Source: Myroides fluvii (GTDB lineage Bacteria > Bacteroidota > Bacteroidia > Flavobacteriales > Flavobacteriaceae). From it: a DNA stretch of 64,000 bases. Shown here piece by piece: positions 37,243 to 45,837 of this stretch (position 1 is its first letter; each line of letters begins with the position of its first letter). A program made the translations under genes and the position numbers. Below the pieces are notes generated by a model that was not told the origin of the DNA, ran no database searches, and saw only the letters and a list, made by a program, of their open reading frames with translations. The stretch covers positions 3,368,501-3,432,500 of the forward strand of contig NZ_CP039934.1 of assembly GCF_009792295.1 (NCBI RefSeq). Direction: 5' to 3'.

Positions 37243-38421
37243 ATGCCTAAACAAAATAAAAACAACTTTTTATTCCTGGTGTACTTAACAGGATTAAGTA
37301 TTATTGGATTCCTTGCAACCGATATGTATCTACCCGCTTTTGAGCAAATGCGAGTAGATTTGGATACTACAAAAAGCAACATTAGCGCAACCTTAAGTCT
37401 ATTTTTAGCAGGTTATGCTATTGCTCAACTATTATGGGGGCCTATTTCTGATAAAGTAGGAAAGCCCAAAACAATCTTAATGGGATTGAGTATTTTTATC
37501 CTTTCGTCTCTAGCTATTTTTTTCACTTCTAGTGTAACTGCTTTTCTAATTTTGCGATTGATTCAAGCCATTGGAGTTTGTGCCGCTGCAGTTAGTTGGC
37601 AAGCGCTCGTCATAGAGCGTTACCCCAAAGAACAAACGAATCGAGTTTTTGCCACCATCATGCCTTTAGTAGCTTTATCACCCGCCCTAGCCCCTTTATT
37701 AGGCGTTTATTTACTCGAGCACTTTGGTTGGCGTTCTATCTTTATCACTTTAGCCCTTATCGCTATCGCGCTAATGCTTTATACTTTTACCATTCAGCAT
37801 AAAAAAGCAACGGCAGACAGTCCTTCAAAAAAGGATACAACACCACCCTCCCTATCGTATTGGAGGCTTTTACAATCCAAAGCGTATGTAGGCAACGTCA
37901 TGATTTACGCCTGTTGTTCTGCTGCTTTCTTTGCGTGGTTAACGGGATCTCCTTTCTTTCTAAAGGAAATGGGATATAGCGAAGGTGAAATTGGCTTTAG
38001 CTTTGTTCCACAGACGATTGCTTTCTTAATTGGTGGTTTTGGGTATCGAACCCTTGCTCCAAGAGTAGATGGCACAAAACTAATCGCCTACTTTGTTTCG
38101 CTATTTGCTATAGCCATTGTCATTACAGCTGCTTTGGCTATATTCACTACACCGACCCTAACGAGTTTGTTAATTCCTTTTTGTTTTATGGCGTTAGCCA
38201 ATGGTGCATGCTACCCTATTGTGGTAGCTGAAGCATTGAAATTATTTCCCGAAAATTCTGGAAAAGCGGCAGCCCTACAAAATACCATTCAATTGGGAAT
38301 GTGCTTTATAGCTAGCGCTATAGTATCACTATTTTCCAAAGACGCCTTATTTTCAACAGCTTTAGTTATGGTTGGTACCATTCCACTTGCCTTTTGGGCC
38401 TATAATTGGACAAAAAAGTAA
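37243..38421 (+). CDS. Bcr/CflA-type MFS drug exporter
   Basis: A 392-residue inner-membrane proton-driven exporter with 12 predicted transmembrane segments. TDMYLPAFEQM (residues ~26-36) in the first loop is typical of the Bcr/CflA family of drug:H+ antiporters. LLWGPISDKVGKPKTIL is MFS motif A (G-x3-D-x-x-G-K). RLIQAIGVCAAAVSWQALV corresponds to motif B, and ALSPALAPLLGVYLLEHFGWR to motif C of 12-TM exporters. Substrate cannot be told from sequence. Single-gene unit with its own terminator. Confidence 0.9.
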   Translation: MPKQNKNNFLFLVYLTGLSIIGFLATDMYLPAFEQMRVDLDTTKSNISATLSLFLAGYAIAQLLWGPISDKVGKPKTILMGLSIFILSSLAIFFTSSVTAFLILRLIQAIGVCAAAVSWQALVIERYPKEQTNRVFATIMPLVALSPALAPLLGVYLLEHFGWRSIFITLALIAIALMLYTFTIQHKKATADSPSKKDTTPPSLSYWRLLQSKAYVGNVMIYACCSAAFFAWLTGSPFFLKEMGYSEGEIGFSFVPQTIAFLIGGFGYRTLAPRVDGTKLIAYFVSLFAIAIVITAALAIFTTPTLTSLLIPFCFMALANGACYPIVVAEALKLFPENSGKAAALQNTIQLGMCFIASAIVSLFSKDALFSTALVMVGTIPLAFWAYNWTKK

Positions 38422-38446
38422 ACTAACCTATCGCATTCTTACTATA

Positions 38447-38476
38447 AAAGGGTCTTTCGCTAGCGAAAGACCCTTT
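38447..38476 (+). terminator. Terminator of the MFS gene
   Basis: AAAGGGTCTTTCGC-ta-GCGAAAGACCCTTT, a perfect 14-bp stem. The T-run after it is short. Confidence 0.75.
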
Positions 38477-38650
38477 GTGTTTATGCTTATTTCTTCTTTT
38501 TTCCTTTGCTAATTGTAAGTAGACCTGAATCCCTTAATAGTAAAAAACAGAGGTTTTATGTATCTCCCTATTTTCTCTATCAACAGCTTTTTTAGTACCT
38601 TCCATTTTAACTCAGTCTTTTTTTATCTTTTCTCTTCTTGTTTCTTGCGC

Positions 38651-39136
38651 TTATTCAATCAAGAATCGAATATCCTTATTAAATTTCTTGTCAACCACTA
38701 AAACTGCATACGGATAAACGGCTTGAGCGAGTTCTTTTTCTTCCTCTTCTAAGCAATAAATCAATTCAATAACATCGCCTTTCTCTTTTATACTGACAAT
38801 TTTAAAGGATGTTTCCAATGTACTAGGCAATCCAACTAAAGCCAAAACAAAGGATTTGGAGAAGTCTACCTCTTGTGATTCCTCTTGTTTAGTGTTGCGA
38901 TCAAACAATCGATCAAAGTGGGCTTTACTTGTGATTTTAACGTGTTGAACACCTACCACATGTCCCTTGTTCTTTAATACATAGTTTCCATTCAACTGAA
39001 AGGGAACTTCCGTTGATTGATATAATTTAATTGTTCCTTCTTGCTCAATTGGCGTGTTTTTTACACGTTCTTTCTTCTCTCCCATACACTGTACAAAGAG
39101 AAAACTTAGACCTAAAATACAAATTATCCTTTTCAT
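38651..39136 (-). CDS. Hypothetical lipoprotein
   Basis: A 161-residue protein with a lipoprotein signal peptide (MKRIICILGLSFLFVQC, lipidated Cys at residue 17). The mature part has DFSKSFVLALVGLPSTLETS and PYAVLVVDKKFNKDIRFLIE, loosely like the PrcB C-terminal domain found in protease-complex inhibitors, but this is weak. Alone on the minus strand. The 285 bases upstream (39137-39422) are AT-rich without visible features. Function unknown. Confidence 0.65.
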   Translation of the reverse strand: MKRIICILGLSFLFVQCMGEKKERVKNTPIEQEGTIKLYQSTEVPFQLNGNYVLKNKGHVVGVQHVKITSKAHFDRLFDRNTKQEESQEVDFSKSFVLALVGLPSTLETSFKIVSIKEKGDVIELIYCLEEEEKELAQAVYPYAVLVVDKKFNKDIRFLIE

Positions 39137-39422
39137 GCTCTATTTTATAGCTATAACGCTTCGGCTAAACAAAAACGTATAGCAAAGCTACATTTTATTT
39201 TTAATTAAAATTCACTTAAATGTGTTAACAAATTTAAGAATAAATAATTTTACATCAACTTTAAAAAGCAATTTTTATTAAACTTAATTGAAGTCAAAGT
39301 ATAAATTACTAAAAAAGCAAAAAATAAACCATTTTTATTCCTTTATATGAGTTTTAACCTACAATAAAGGGAATCATGTAAATTAATACTGTATGTTTGA
39401 TAATTAAATTAAAGAAGGAGAC

Positions 39423-39959
39423 ATGTGCAGATATTCCATGACAACGTACAAGCCTCATTATGCTTGTTTTGATTGTCAAAAAACCTTTAAACGACGCTTG
39501 TGGAAGGACATTAGAAAAGGGGATCTCGTTAATTCCGCTGCTAAATGCCCACAATGTGGAAATTTAATGGCCGATATGGGCAAGGATTTTGAAGCGCCAA
39601 AAAAAGGAGACGACAAAGCGTGGAAACACATCAAAGATTTATATCAAGTGGGATTCATTTGGTATTCTTGTGGTTGTGTAGGACCAGGTTATATTCCGCG
39701 AGATTACGAGGCTTTACTTCTATATTTTACAACACTTAAGACGTCCTATGAAAAGGAACTTCTATTTTGGAGAGCTCGAATAGAACCCGAAACAAAAACA
39801 GAGCGAATTAAAGATGATCAGCGCAACTGGCATAAGTATTACAAAATAAAACCCAACAGAAAAAAAGGGGGGATTACCAATCAAGAGGGGATTGATTATT
39901 GGATAGCTAAAATTAAAGAAGTAGAAGAGAAAATACTTTTTTTAAGAGAAAAGAAATAA
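39423..39959 (+). CDS. Hypothetical zinc-ribbon protein
   Basis: A 178-residue protein preceded by a clear AAGAAGGAG ribosome-binding site, which is unusual in this phylum. CFDCQKTFKRR (residues ~15-25) and CPQCGNLMADMG (~42-53) form a four-Cys zinc ribbon, and SCGCVGPGYIPRDY (~81-94) adds two further Cys. The C-terminal half is charged and helical (KIKEVEEKILFLREKK). Proteins of this type are common in Bacteroidota but uncharacterised. Alone in its unit, with a bidirectional terminator at 40031-40053. Confidence 0.75.
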   Translation: MCRYSMTTYKPHYACFDCQKTFKRRLWKDIRKGDLVNSAAKCPQCGNLMADMGKDFEAPKKGDDKAWKHIKDLYQVGFIWYSCGCVGPGYIPRDYEALLLYFTTLKTSYEKELLFWRARIEPETKTERIKDDQRNWHKYYKIKPNRKKGGITNQEGIDYWIAKIKEVEEKILFLREKK

Positions 39960-40030
39960 GTGAAGAGGAATCGGGATATTTTAGACCTGAAGGCCATCCT
40001 CTTGTAAAGAAGAGGTTATACCTAGAGGCA

Positions 40031-40053
40031 AAAAAAACTCGAAACATTGTTTC
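40031..40053. terminator. Bidirectional terminator
   Basis: AACTCGAAA-cattg-TTTCGAGTT with T-runs on both strands, between the convergent zinc-ribbon and alpha-oxoamine synthase genes. Confidence 0.85.
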
Positions 40054-40068
40054 GAGTTTTTTTATTCT

Positions 40069-41334
40069 TTATGCATTTGACACATCTACTGTTGTTTCAG
40101 CAGCTATGCGCTTGTATGTTCCGTTTTCTAACTTCTCGCGAATTGCTTCGTAAGCTGATAGGGTTTCTTGGATATCTTCCATTGTATGCGTTGCTGTAGG
40201 GATCATTCTCAACAAGATAATTCCCTTTGGAATTACTGGATAAACAACGATTGACAAGAAAATATTGTAATTTTCACGTAAATCATTTACCATCACCATT
40301 GCTTCAGGAATACTTCCTTCTAAGTAAACAGGTGTTACACAAGTGTTGGTATCTCCAATATTGAATCCTCTATCTTTTAATCCATTCTGTAAAGCATTCA
40401 CATTTTCCCATAACTTAGCTTTAAGTTCTGGTTGTGTACGCAATAAATCTAAACGCTTCAATGCACCTTTTGTGAAAATCATAGGTAATGATTTTGCAAA
40501 CATTTGCGAACGAAGGTTGTATTTTAAATAATCGATAATGTCTTTATCAGCTGCAACGAATGCTCCGATACTAGCCATTGATTTAGCAAACGTAGAGAAG
40601 TAAACATCAATACCATCTTGACATCCTTGCTCTTCTCCTGCTCCTGCTCCTGTAGCACCTAAGGTACCAAAACCATGCGCGTCATCAACTAGCAATCTAA
40701 AGTTATATTTTTCTTTTAAAGCAACGATTTCTTTCAACTTTCCTTGTTGCCCACGCATACCAAACACACCTTCTGTGATTACTAAAATACCTCCACCTGT
40801 TGTTTCAGCCATTTTCGTAGCACGCTCTAAGTTCTTCTCAAAACTCTCGATATCGTTGTGTTTATAAGTAAAGCGTTTTCCCATATGTAAACGCACACCA
40901 TCAATAATACAAGCATGTGAATCAACATCATAAACGATAACGTCATTCTTCGTTACCAAAGCATCAATAATAGACACCATTCCTTGGTAACCGAAGTTTA
41001 GTAAATAAGCAGCTTCTTTTTGAACAAAAGCAGCCAACTCATCTTGAAGTTGTTCGTGTACAGTAGTGTGCCCAGACATCATACGAGCGCCCATTGGATA
41101 AGCCGCACCATATTCAGCAGCAGCTTCCGCATCTACTTTTCGTACTTCTGGATGATTTGCCAACCCTAAGTAATCGTTGATACTCCAATTGATTACTTCT
41201 TTTCCATGAAACATCATACGATTTGATAAAGGTCCTTCAAGTTTAGGGAAAACATAATATCCTTCAGCTTGAGATGCCCATTTTCCTAATGGTCCTTTAT
41301 TCTTTTGTATTCTGTCAAATAAATCATTTACCAT
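40069..41334 (-). CDS. Alpha-oxoamine synthase (serine palmitoyltransferase / cysteate acyltransferase-like)
   Basis: A 421-residue PLP enzyme that condenses an amino acid with an acyl thioester. Key segments are NDYLGLANHPEV (~53-64), DVDSHACIIDGVRL, LLVDDAHGFGTLG (Asp217-His220) and STFAKSMASIGAFVAAD with the PLP Lys at residue 251. Family members include serine palmitoyltransferase, 2-amino-3-ketobutyrate CoA ligase and, in Bacteroidota, enzymes that start sulfonolipid (capnine) synthesis from cysteate. The length and the N-terminal extension fit the lipid group better than the 397-residue Kbl. No biosynthetic partner is adjacent, so serine versus cysteate cannot be decided here. A TAATTTTG -7 box lies upstream. 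Confidence 0.85.
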   Translation of the reverse strand: MVNDLFDRIQKNKGPLGKWASQAEGYYVFPKLEGPLSNRMMFHGKEVINWSINDYLGLANHPEVRKVDAEAAAEYGAAYPMGARMMSGHTTVHEQLQDELAAFVQKEAAYLLNFGYQGMVSIIDALVTKNDVIVYDVDSHACIIDGVRLHMGKRFTYKHNDIESFEKNLERATKMAETTGGGILVITEGVFGMRGQQGKLKEIVALKEKYNFRLLVDDAHGFGTLGATGAGAGEEQGCQDGIDVYFSTFAKSMASIGAFVAADKDIIDYLKYNLRSQMFAKSLPMIFTKGALKRLDLLRTQPELKAKLWENVNALQNGLKDRGFNIGDTNTCVTPVYLEGSIPEAMVMVNDLRENYNIFLSIVVYPVIPKGIILLRMIPTATHTMEDIQETLSAYEAIREKLENGTYKRIAAETTVDVSNA

Positions 41335-41362
41335 AATATAACTATGTTTAAAAAAACAATTG

Positions 41363-41370
41363 CAAAATTA
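41363..41370 (-). promoter_or_regulatory. -7 box TAATTTTG for the alpha-oxoamine synthase
   Basis: Perfect TAnnTTTG match 28 bases before the start codon at 41334. No TTTG at the expected -33 distance. Confidence 0.4.
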
Positions 41371-41531
41371 CTCATATTTTGTATGCTTTCATAATAAATT
41401 AAAGAGAATTTCTTCACTTATAGATTATTTAATATTCCTATTTCCCCTAAAACTACAAGAATTTAGTAATATATAAAACAAATAATTCGTTTAGAAACAC
41501 ACAATTTATAAATTAAATTTATCAAATAAAC

Positions 41532-41558
41532 AAAAACCTCTCAAATTGAGAGGTTTTT
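41532..41558 (-). terminator. Terminator of the E1 gene at 41568
   Basis: AAAAACCTCTCAA-a-TTGAGAGGTTTTT followed by T-rich sequence on the minus strand. Confidence 0.85.
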
Positions 41559-41567
41559 ACTTTATTT

Positions 41568-43973
41568 TTAATACAGTTTAGGAAACTTTGTTGGGTTTAC
41601 TTCATGCATTAATTCATATACTTTTTCGAATACATCTTCAACAGATGGCTTGCTAAAATAATCTCCATCGGTTCCATACGCTGGTCTATGTGCTTTCGAA
41701 GTTAAGGTTTGAGGTTCGCTATCTAAATAACGGTATCCTTTCTGCACTTCTAAAATTTGCTGCAACAAATAAGCCGATGCTCCACCAGGTACATCCTCAT
41801 CCACAACCAATAGGCGATTCGTTTTAGCTAAACTTTTCACTACATCTTGGTTGATGTCAAATGGCAATAGGGATTGTGCATCAATGATTTCAACATCAAT
41901 TCCAATTTCCAATAATTCTTTTGCTGCTTGTTCAACAATGCGCAAGGTTGATCCATAGGATACAATCGTCAAATCACTACCTGTTTTAATTGTTTCCACA
42001 ACTCCAATAGGCGTTTTGAATTGTCCGATATTGTTTGGCATTTTCTCTTTCAAGCGATATCCATTCAAACACTCAATTAACAAGGCTGGCTCGTCGCTTT
42101 CTAATAGTGTATTATAGAAACCTGCTGCTTTTGTCATATCTCTTGGAACCAATACATGCATTCCGCGGATTGCATTGATAATCATTCCCATTGGAGATCC
42201 AGAGTGCCAAATTCCCTCTAAACGATGCCCACGTGTACGCACAATTAAAGGCGCTTTTTGACGACCTACAGTTCTATATTGTAGCGTAGCTAAATCATCA
42301 CTCATGATTTGAATAGCATACAACAAATAGTCTAAGTATTGAATTTCTGCAATTGGACGTAGTCCACGCATTGCCATACCAATTCCCTGTCCTAAAATTG
42401 TCGCTTCGCGAATTCCCGTATCGGTTACGCGTTCTTCCCCATGTTTTTCTTGTAATCCTTCTAATCCTTGGTTTACGTCTCCGATATTACCTGAATCCTC
42501 TCCAAAAACAGTTACATTTTTGTGATTAGCCAAGATATAATCAAAGTTATCGCGTAAAATTACACGGGCATCCACCTCTTCTGCATCAGCATCATAGGTT
42601 GGCGCTACTGCTTGAATATTTTCTGCTTTTTGATCCGAAACTGAGAATAAATGAGAGCTGTATTTTGGTTGAACAGTCGCATAGTATTTCTCAATAAATT
42701 GAATCAATAAACTTTTGCTTCCTTCTTGAATAATCAAACGCAATACCTTGCGTGCTGTAATCATTACATCACGGCGAATAGGCTCTTTTGTACCTTGTAA
42801 ATCAGCAATGTGTTTTTCAATAAATACTTTGTTGGGACTTTGAGCAGCAACTTGTTGTAAAACAGCAACTAACTCATTGCGTTCTGCAATAATTGGATCC
42901 AAGTAGTTTTTCCAAGCCTCTTTCTTACCGTCTAATACTTGTTTTTTCAAGTCTTTATCTAGTACGTCTAACTCTTCTGCAGTAGCGATATTGGATTCAA
43001 TCATCCAATTTCTCATTTGCAGGATACAGTCTTGTTCTGCTTCCCAAGCTAAGCGCTCTTTGCTTTTGTAACGCTCATGAGATCCTGAAGTTGAGTGTCC
43101 TTGAGGCTGCGTTAATTCTTGTACGTGAATCAACACTGGAACGTGCTCTTCTCTAGCGACTTGAGCTGCTTTAGCATACGTTTCTACTAAGGCTGGATAA
43201 TCCCATCCTTTTACGCGTAAAATCTCATATCCGTTTCCATGCTCATCGCGTTGGAAACCTTTTAAAATTTCAGATATATTTTCTTTTGTTGTTTGGTATT
43301 TGGCGTGCACTGAGATTCCATATTGATCATCCCAAACACTCATTACCATCGGCACTTGTAATACTCCAGCTGCATTGATCGTCTCAAAAAACAACCCTTC
43401 AGAAGTAGATGCATTTCCAATCGTTCCCCAAGCTACTTCATTTCCACTAACTGAAAATTGTTGATCTTTATCTGCGTCTGGAATCGCTCTATAGTATTTT
43501 GAAGCTTGTGCAAGTCCAAGTAAACGAGGCATTTGCCCAGCAGTTGGAGAAATATCTCCACTCGAGTTCTTTTGCTCTGTTAGTTTCTTCCAGTTCCCAT
43601 TTTCATCTAAACTATGTGTTGCAAAGTGTCCTCCCATTTGGCGCCCACCTGACATTGGATCATTTTCAATATTGGCATCACCGAATAAACCAGCAAAAAA
43701 CTGTTGGATATTTAACTGACCAATTGCCATCATAAAGGTTTGATCGCGGTAGTATCCGGATCTGAAATCTCCATTCTGAAAAGCTTTAGCCATTGCTAAT
43801 TGTGGTACTTCTTTTCCATCTCCAAATATCCCAAACTTAGCTTTACCTGTTAAAACTTCACGACGACCTAGTAAACTACATTCTCTACTGATCTTTGCAA
43901 TTGTATAATCTTGAATAACCTCTTTCTTAAAATCTTCAAAAGAAAGTGCTGTGTTTTTTTTATTTTGACTCAT
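41568..43973 (-). CDS. 2-Oxoacid dehydrogenase E1, fused alpha and beta subunits (long form)
   Basis: An 801-residue thiamine-diphosphate enzyme fusing E1 alpha and E1 beta. The start at 43973 (MSQNKKNTAL) is preferred over an ATG 45 bases upstream. The alpha half includes SGYYRDQTFMMAIG, GRQMGGHFATHS and the ThDP-binding region around GTIGNASTSEGLFFETINAA. The beta half starts near residue 470 (EVDARVILRDNF) with FGEDSGNIGDVNQG, GIREATILGQGIGMA and IVSYGSTLRIVEQAA. Two such fusions lie in this window; this longer one has a ~100-residue insertion between halves. It is a decarboxylase E1 of the pyruvate/branched-chain class; the substrate is uncertain. Monocistronic with its own terminator. 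Confidence 0.85.
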   Translation of the reverse strand: MSQNKKNTALSFEDFKKEVIQDYTIAKISRECSLLGRREVLTGKAKFGIFGDGKEVPQLAMAKAFQNGDFRSGYYRDQTFMMAIGQLNIQQFFAGLFGDANIENDPMSGGRQMGGHFATHSLDENGNWKKLTEQKNSSGDISPTAGQMPRLLGLAQASKYYRAIPDADKDQQFSVSGNEVAWGTIGNASTSEGLFFETINAAGVLQVPMVMSVWDDQYGISVHAKYQTTKENISEILKGFQRDEHGNGYEILRVKGWDYPALVETYAKAAQVAREEHVPVLIHVQELTQPQGHSTSGSHERYKSKERLAWEAEQDCILQMRNWMIESNIATAEELDVLDKDLKKQVLDGKKEAWKNYLDPIIAERNELVAVLQQVAAQSPNKVFIEKHIADLQGTKEPIRRDVMITARKVLRLIIQEGSKSLLIQFIEKYYATVQPKYSSHLFSVSDQKAENIQAVAPTYDADAEEVDARVILRDNFDYILANHKNVTVFGEDSGNIGDVNQGLEGLQEKHGEERVTDTGIREATILGQGIGMAMRGLRPIAEIQYLDYLLYAIQIMSDDLATLQYRTVGRQKAPLIVRTRGHRLEGIWHSGSPMGMIINAIRGMHVLVPRDMTKAAGFYNTLLESDEPALLIECLNGYRLKEKMPNNIGQFKTPIGVVETIKTGSDLTIVSYGSTLRIVEQAAKELLEIGIDVEIIDAQSLLPFDINQDVVKSLAKTNRLLVVDEDVPGGASAYLLQQILEVQKGYRYLDSEPQTLTSKAHRPAYGTDGDYFSKPSVEDVFEKVYELMHEVNPTKFPKLY

Positions 43974-44169
43974 CGCGTAATCTAATATTTTACAGGATAC
44001 GAATATAAAATAATCCAAGCAAAAAAGCTAATTTAAACCCAAGTAAAATTGTGAATTCCCACACTAATTCTTTGAACTTAACAAGCTAAAACATTAAAAT
44101 AAATAAGAATTTAAAAATCATATCTTAAAAAAAAGCTTTTGATTACTAAATCCTCAACTTGCTAAAAAG

Positions 44170-44206
44170 AAAAAAGCCTTTGTTTTCATCAACAAAGGCT
44201 TTTTTA
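44170..44206 (-). terminator. Terminator of the E1-purC-nitroreductase unit
   Basis: AAAAGCCTTTGTT-loop-AACAAAGGCTTTT followed by T residues on the minus strand, directly after the nitroreductase stop codon. Confidence 0.85.
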
Positions 44207-44210
44207 AAAT

Positions 44211-44846
44211 TTATTCGATAACGGTTAACATCGACGCTAAAGGAAATCTCACTTTCTTCATCGGCATCAACCAATCATTTTCTGCATCTCTTTCTCCTAA
44301 AGCTAAGATTGTAACACTCTTCAATCCCTTTTTATCCAATCCTAAGAAGGCATCCAATTGATCATTGTGAAAACCTTCCATTGGAGAGGCGTCAATTTTC
44401 AATTCTGCTGCTGCTGCAATTGCCATTCCAAAAGCGATATACGCTTGTCTGGCAGCATGTTGAAACTGTTGTTCTTGCGTTTGTCCTTTAAAATTAGCTT
44501 TAATGCTATTTTTGAAATCGTCCATCTCCCCTTTTGGCAAGGCTCTGATGGCTTCCATATTGTCAAAAACAGCGTCAATACGCGCTGCTGTATAGCTATC
44601 CCAAGCGGCAAAAATCAAAAGATGCGAACATTCTTTGATTTGCATTTGGTTCATCGCAATAGGAAACAACTGCTCTTTTACTTCTTGGTTTTTAACCAAA
44701 ATCATTTCGAAAGGCTGTAATCCAGATGATGTAGGCGCCAAGCGAGCAGCTTCTACAATTTGCATTACGTTGTCATCTTCTAACTTAACTGCGCTATTAT
44801 AGCGTTTTGTAGCATAGCGCCACTGTAAATTATCTAATAATGTCAT
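44211..44846 (-). CDS. NAD(P)H-dependent nitroreductase (NfsB-like)
   Basis: A 211-residue FMN oxidoreductase. WRYATKRYN (residues ~9-17) is the FMN phosphate-binding Arg/Lys motif, EAARLAPTSSGLQPFEMILV (~32-51) is the conserved substrate/FMN block of NfsB-type enzymes, and LGERDAENDW near the C-terminus closes the FMN site. It likely acts as a dimer on nitro compounds or quinones. It follows purC by 10 bases on the same strand, so it is probably in the E1-purC-nitroreductase transcript. No functional link with those genes is evident. Confidence 0.9.
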   Translation of the reverse strand: MTLLDNLQWRYATKRYNSAVKLEDDNVMQIVEAARLAPTSSGLQPFEMILVKNQEVKEQLFPIAMNQMQIKECSHLLIFAAWDSYTAARIDAVFDNMEAIRALPKGEMDDFKNSIKANFKGQTQEQQFQHAARQAYIAFGMAIAAAAELKIDASPMEGFHNDQLDAFLGLDKKGLKSVTILALGERDAENDWLMPMKKVRFPLASMLTVIE

Positions 44847-44856
44847 GTTCTAATTT

Positions 44857-45810
44857 TTAAATTTTAGACAAAAAAGCCGCTACATTGGTTTCAATTCGCT
44901 GATCGATATTCGAAACATCTGCTTTTACAAAAGGCTCTCCTAAAATATGTTCATACAACTCAATATAGCGCTCTGAAATAGTTTGAATGTATTCGTCGGA
45001 CATTTCTGGTACTTGTTGTCCTTCTTTTCCTTGGAAATCGTGACTAATTAACCATTGACGAACGAATTCTTTTGACAATTGCTTTTGAGGTTCTTCCTTC
45101 GCTTGACGCTCTGCGTATCCTTCTGCATAGAAATAACGCGAAGAATCTGGGGTGTGAATTTCGTCAATCAATACAATCTTTCCTTCTTTGGTTTTGCCAA
45201 ATTCGTATTTTGTATCTACGAGAATCAATCCTCTTTGAGCCGCAATTTCACTTCCTCTTTGATATAAGGCTCTTGTATACTGCTCCAAAACAAGGTAATC
45301 TTCTTCTGAAACAATACCACGAGCGAGAATATCTTCTCTGGAAATGTCCTCATCGTGCAACCCTAATTCCTCCTTCGTTGAAGGGGTGATAATCGGTTGT
45401 GGCAATTGGTCGTTTTCCTTTAACCCTTCAGGCAAGGCAACACCACACAATACTCTTTTTCCTTCTTTGTATTCTCTAGCCGCATGTCCTGCTAAATAGC
45501 CTCGAATTACCATTTCCACCTTAAAAGGTTCACAAATATGCCCAACTGCAACATTGGGATCAGGACTAGCAATCAGCCAATTCGGCACGATGTCTTCAGT
45601 CAGCTGCATAAATCGCGTTGCAATTTGATTCAATATTTGTCCTTTGTAAGGAATCCCCTTAGGCATAATCACGTCAAAAGCAGATAAACGATCCGTTGCT
45701 ACCATAACCAAAACTTGGTCTGCAATGGTGTAAACTTCTCTTACTTTTCCGTGGTACACACTTTTTTGGTTTGGAAATTTAAAATTAGTCTGTGTGATTG
45801 TGTTACTCAT
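44857..45810 (-). CDS. purC: Phosphoribosylaminoimidazole-succinocarboxamide synthase
   Basis: SAICAR synthetase, which joins CAIR with aspartate in purine synthesis using ATP. The 317 residues match the longer yeast/flavobacterial type. [20 protein letters not shown] (residues ~22-41) is the ATP-binding start, [15 protein letters not shown] the substrate loop, [20 protein letters not shown] the middle block, and LVDTKYEFG...[13 protein letters not shown] the catalytic C-terminal signature. It lies 27 bases after the fused E1 gene and 10 bases before the nitroreductase, with no other purine genes nearby. Confidence 0.95.
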   Translation of the reverse strand: MSNTITQTNFKFPNQKSVYHGKVREVYTIADQVLVMVATDRLSAFDVIMPKGIPYKGQILNQIATRFMQLTEDIVPNWLIASPDPNVAVGHICEPFKVEMVIRGYLAGHAAREYKEGKRVLCGVALPEGLKENDQLPQPIITPSTKEELGLHDEDISREDILARGIVSEEDYLVLEQYTRALYQRGSEIAAQRGLILVDTKYEFGKTKEGKIVLIDEIHTPDSSRYFYAEGYAERQAKEEPQKQLSKEFVRQWLISHDFQGKEGQQVPEMSDEYIQTISERYIELYEHILGEPFVKADVSNIDQRIETNVAAFLSKI

Positions 45811-45837
45811 ATATGTATGTTGTGTAGTTCTTTCTGT

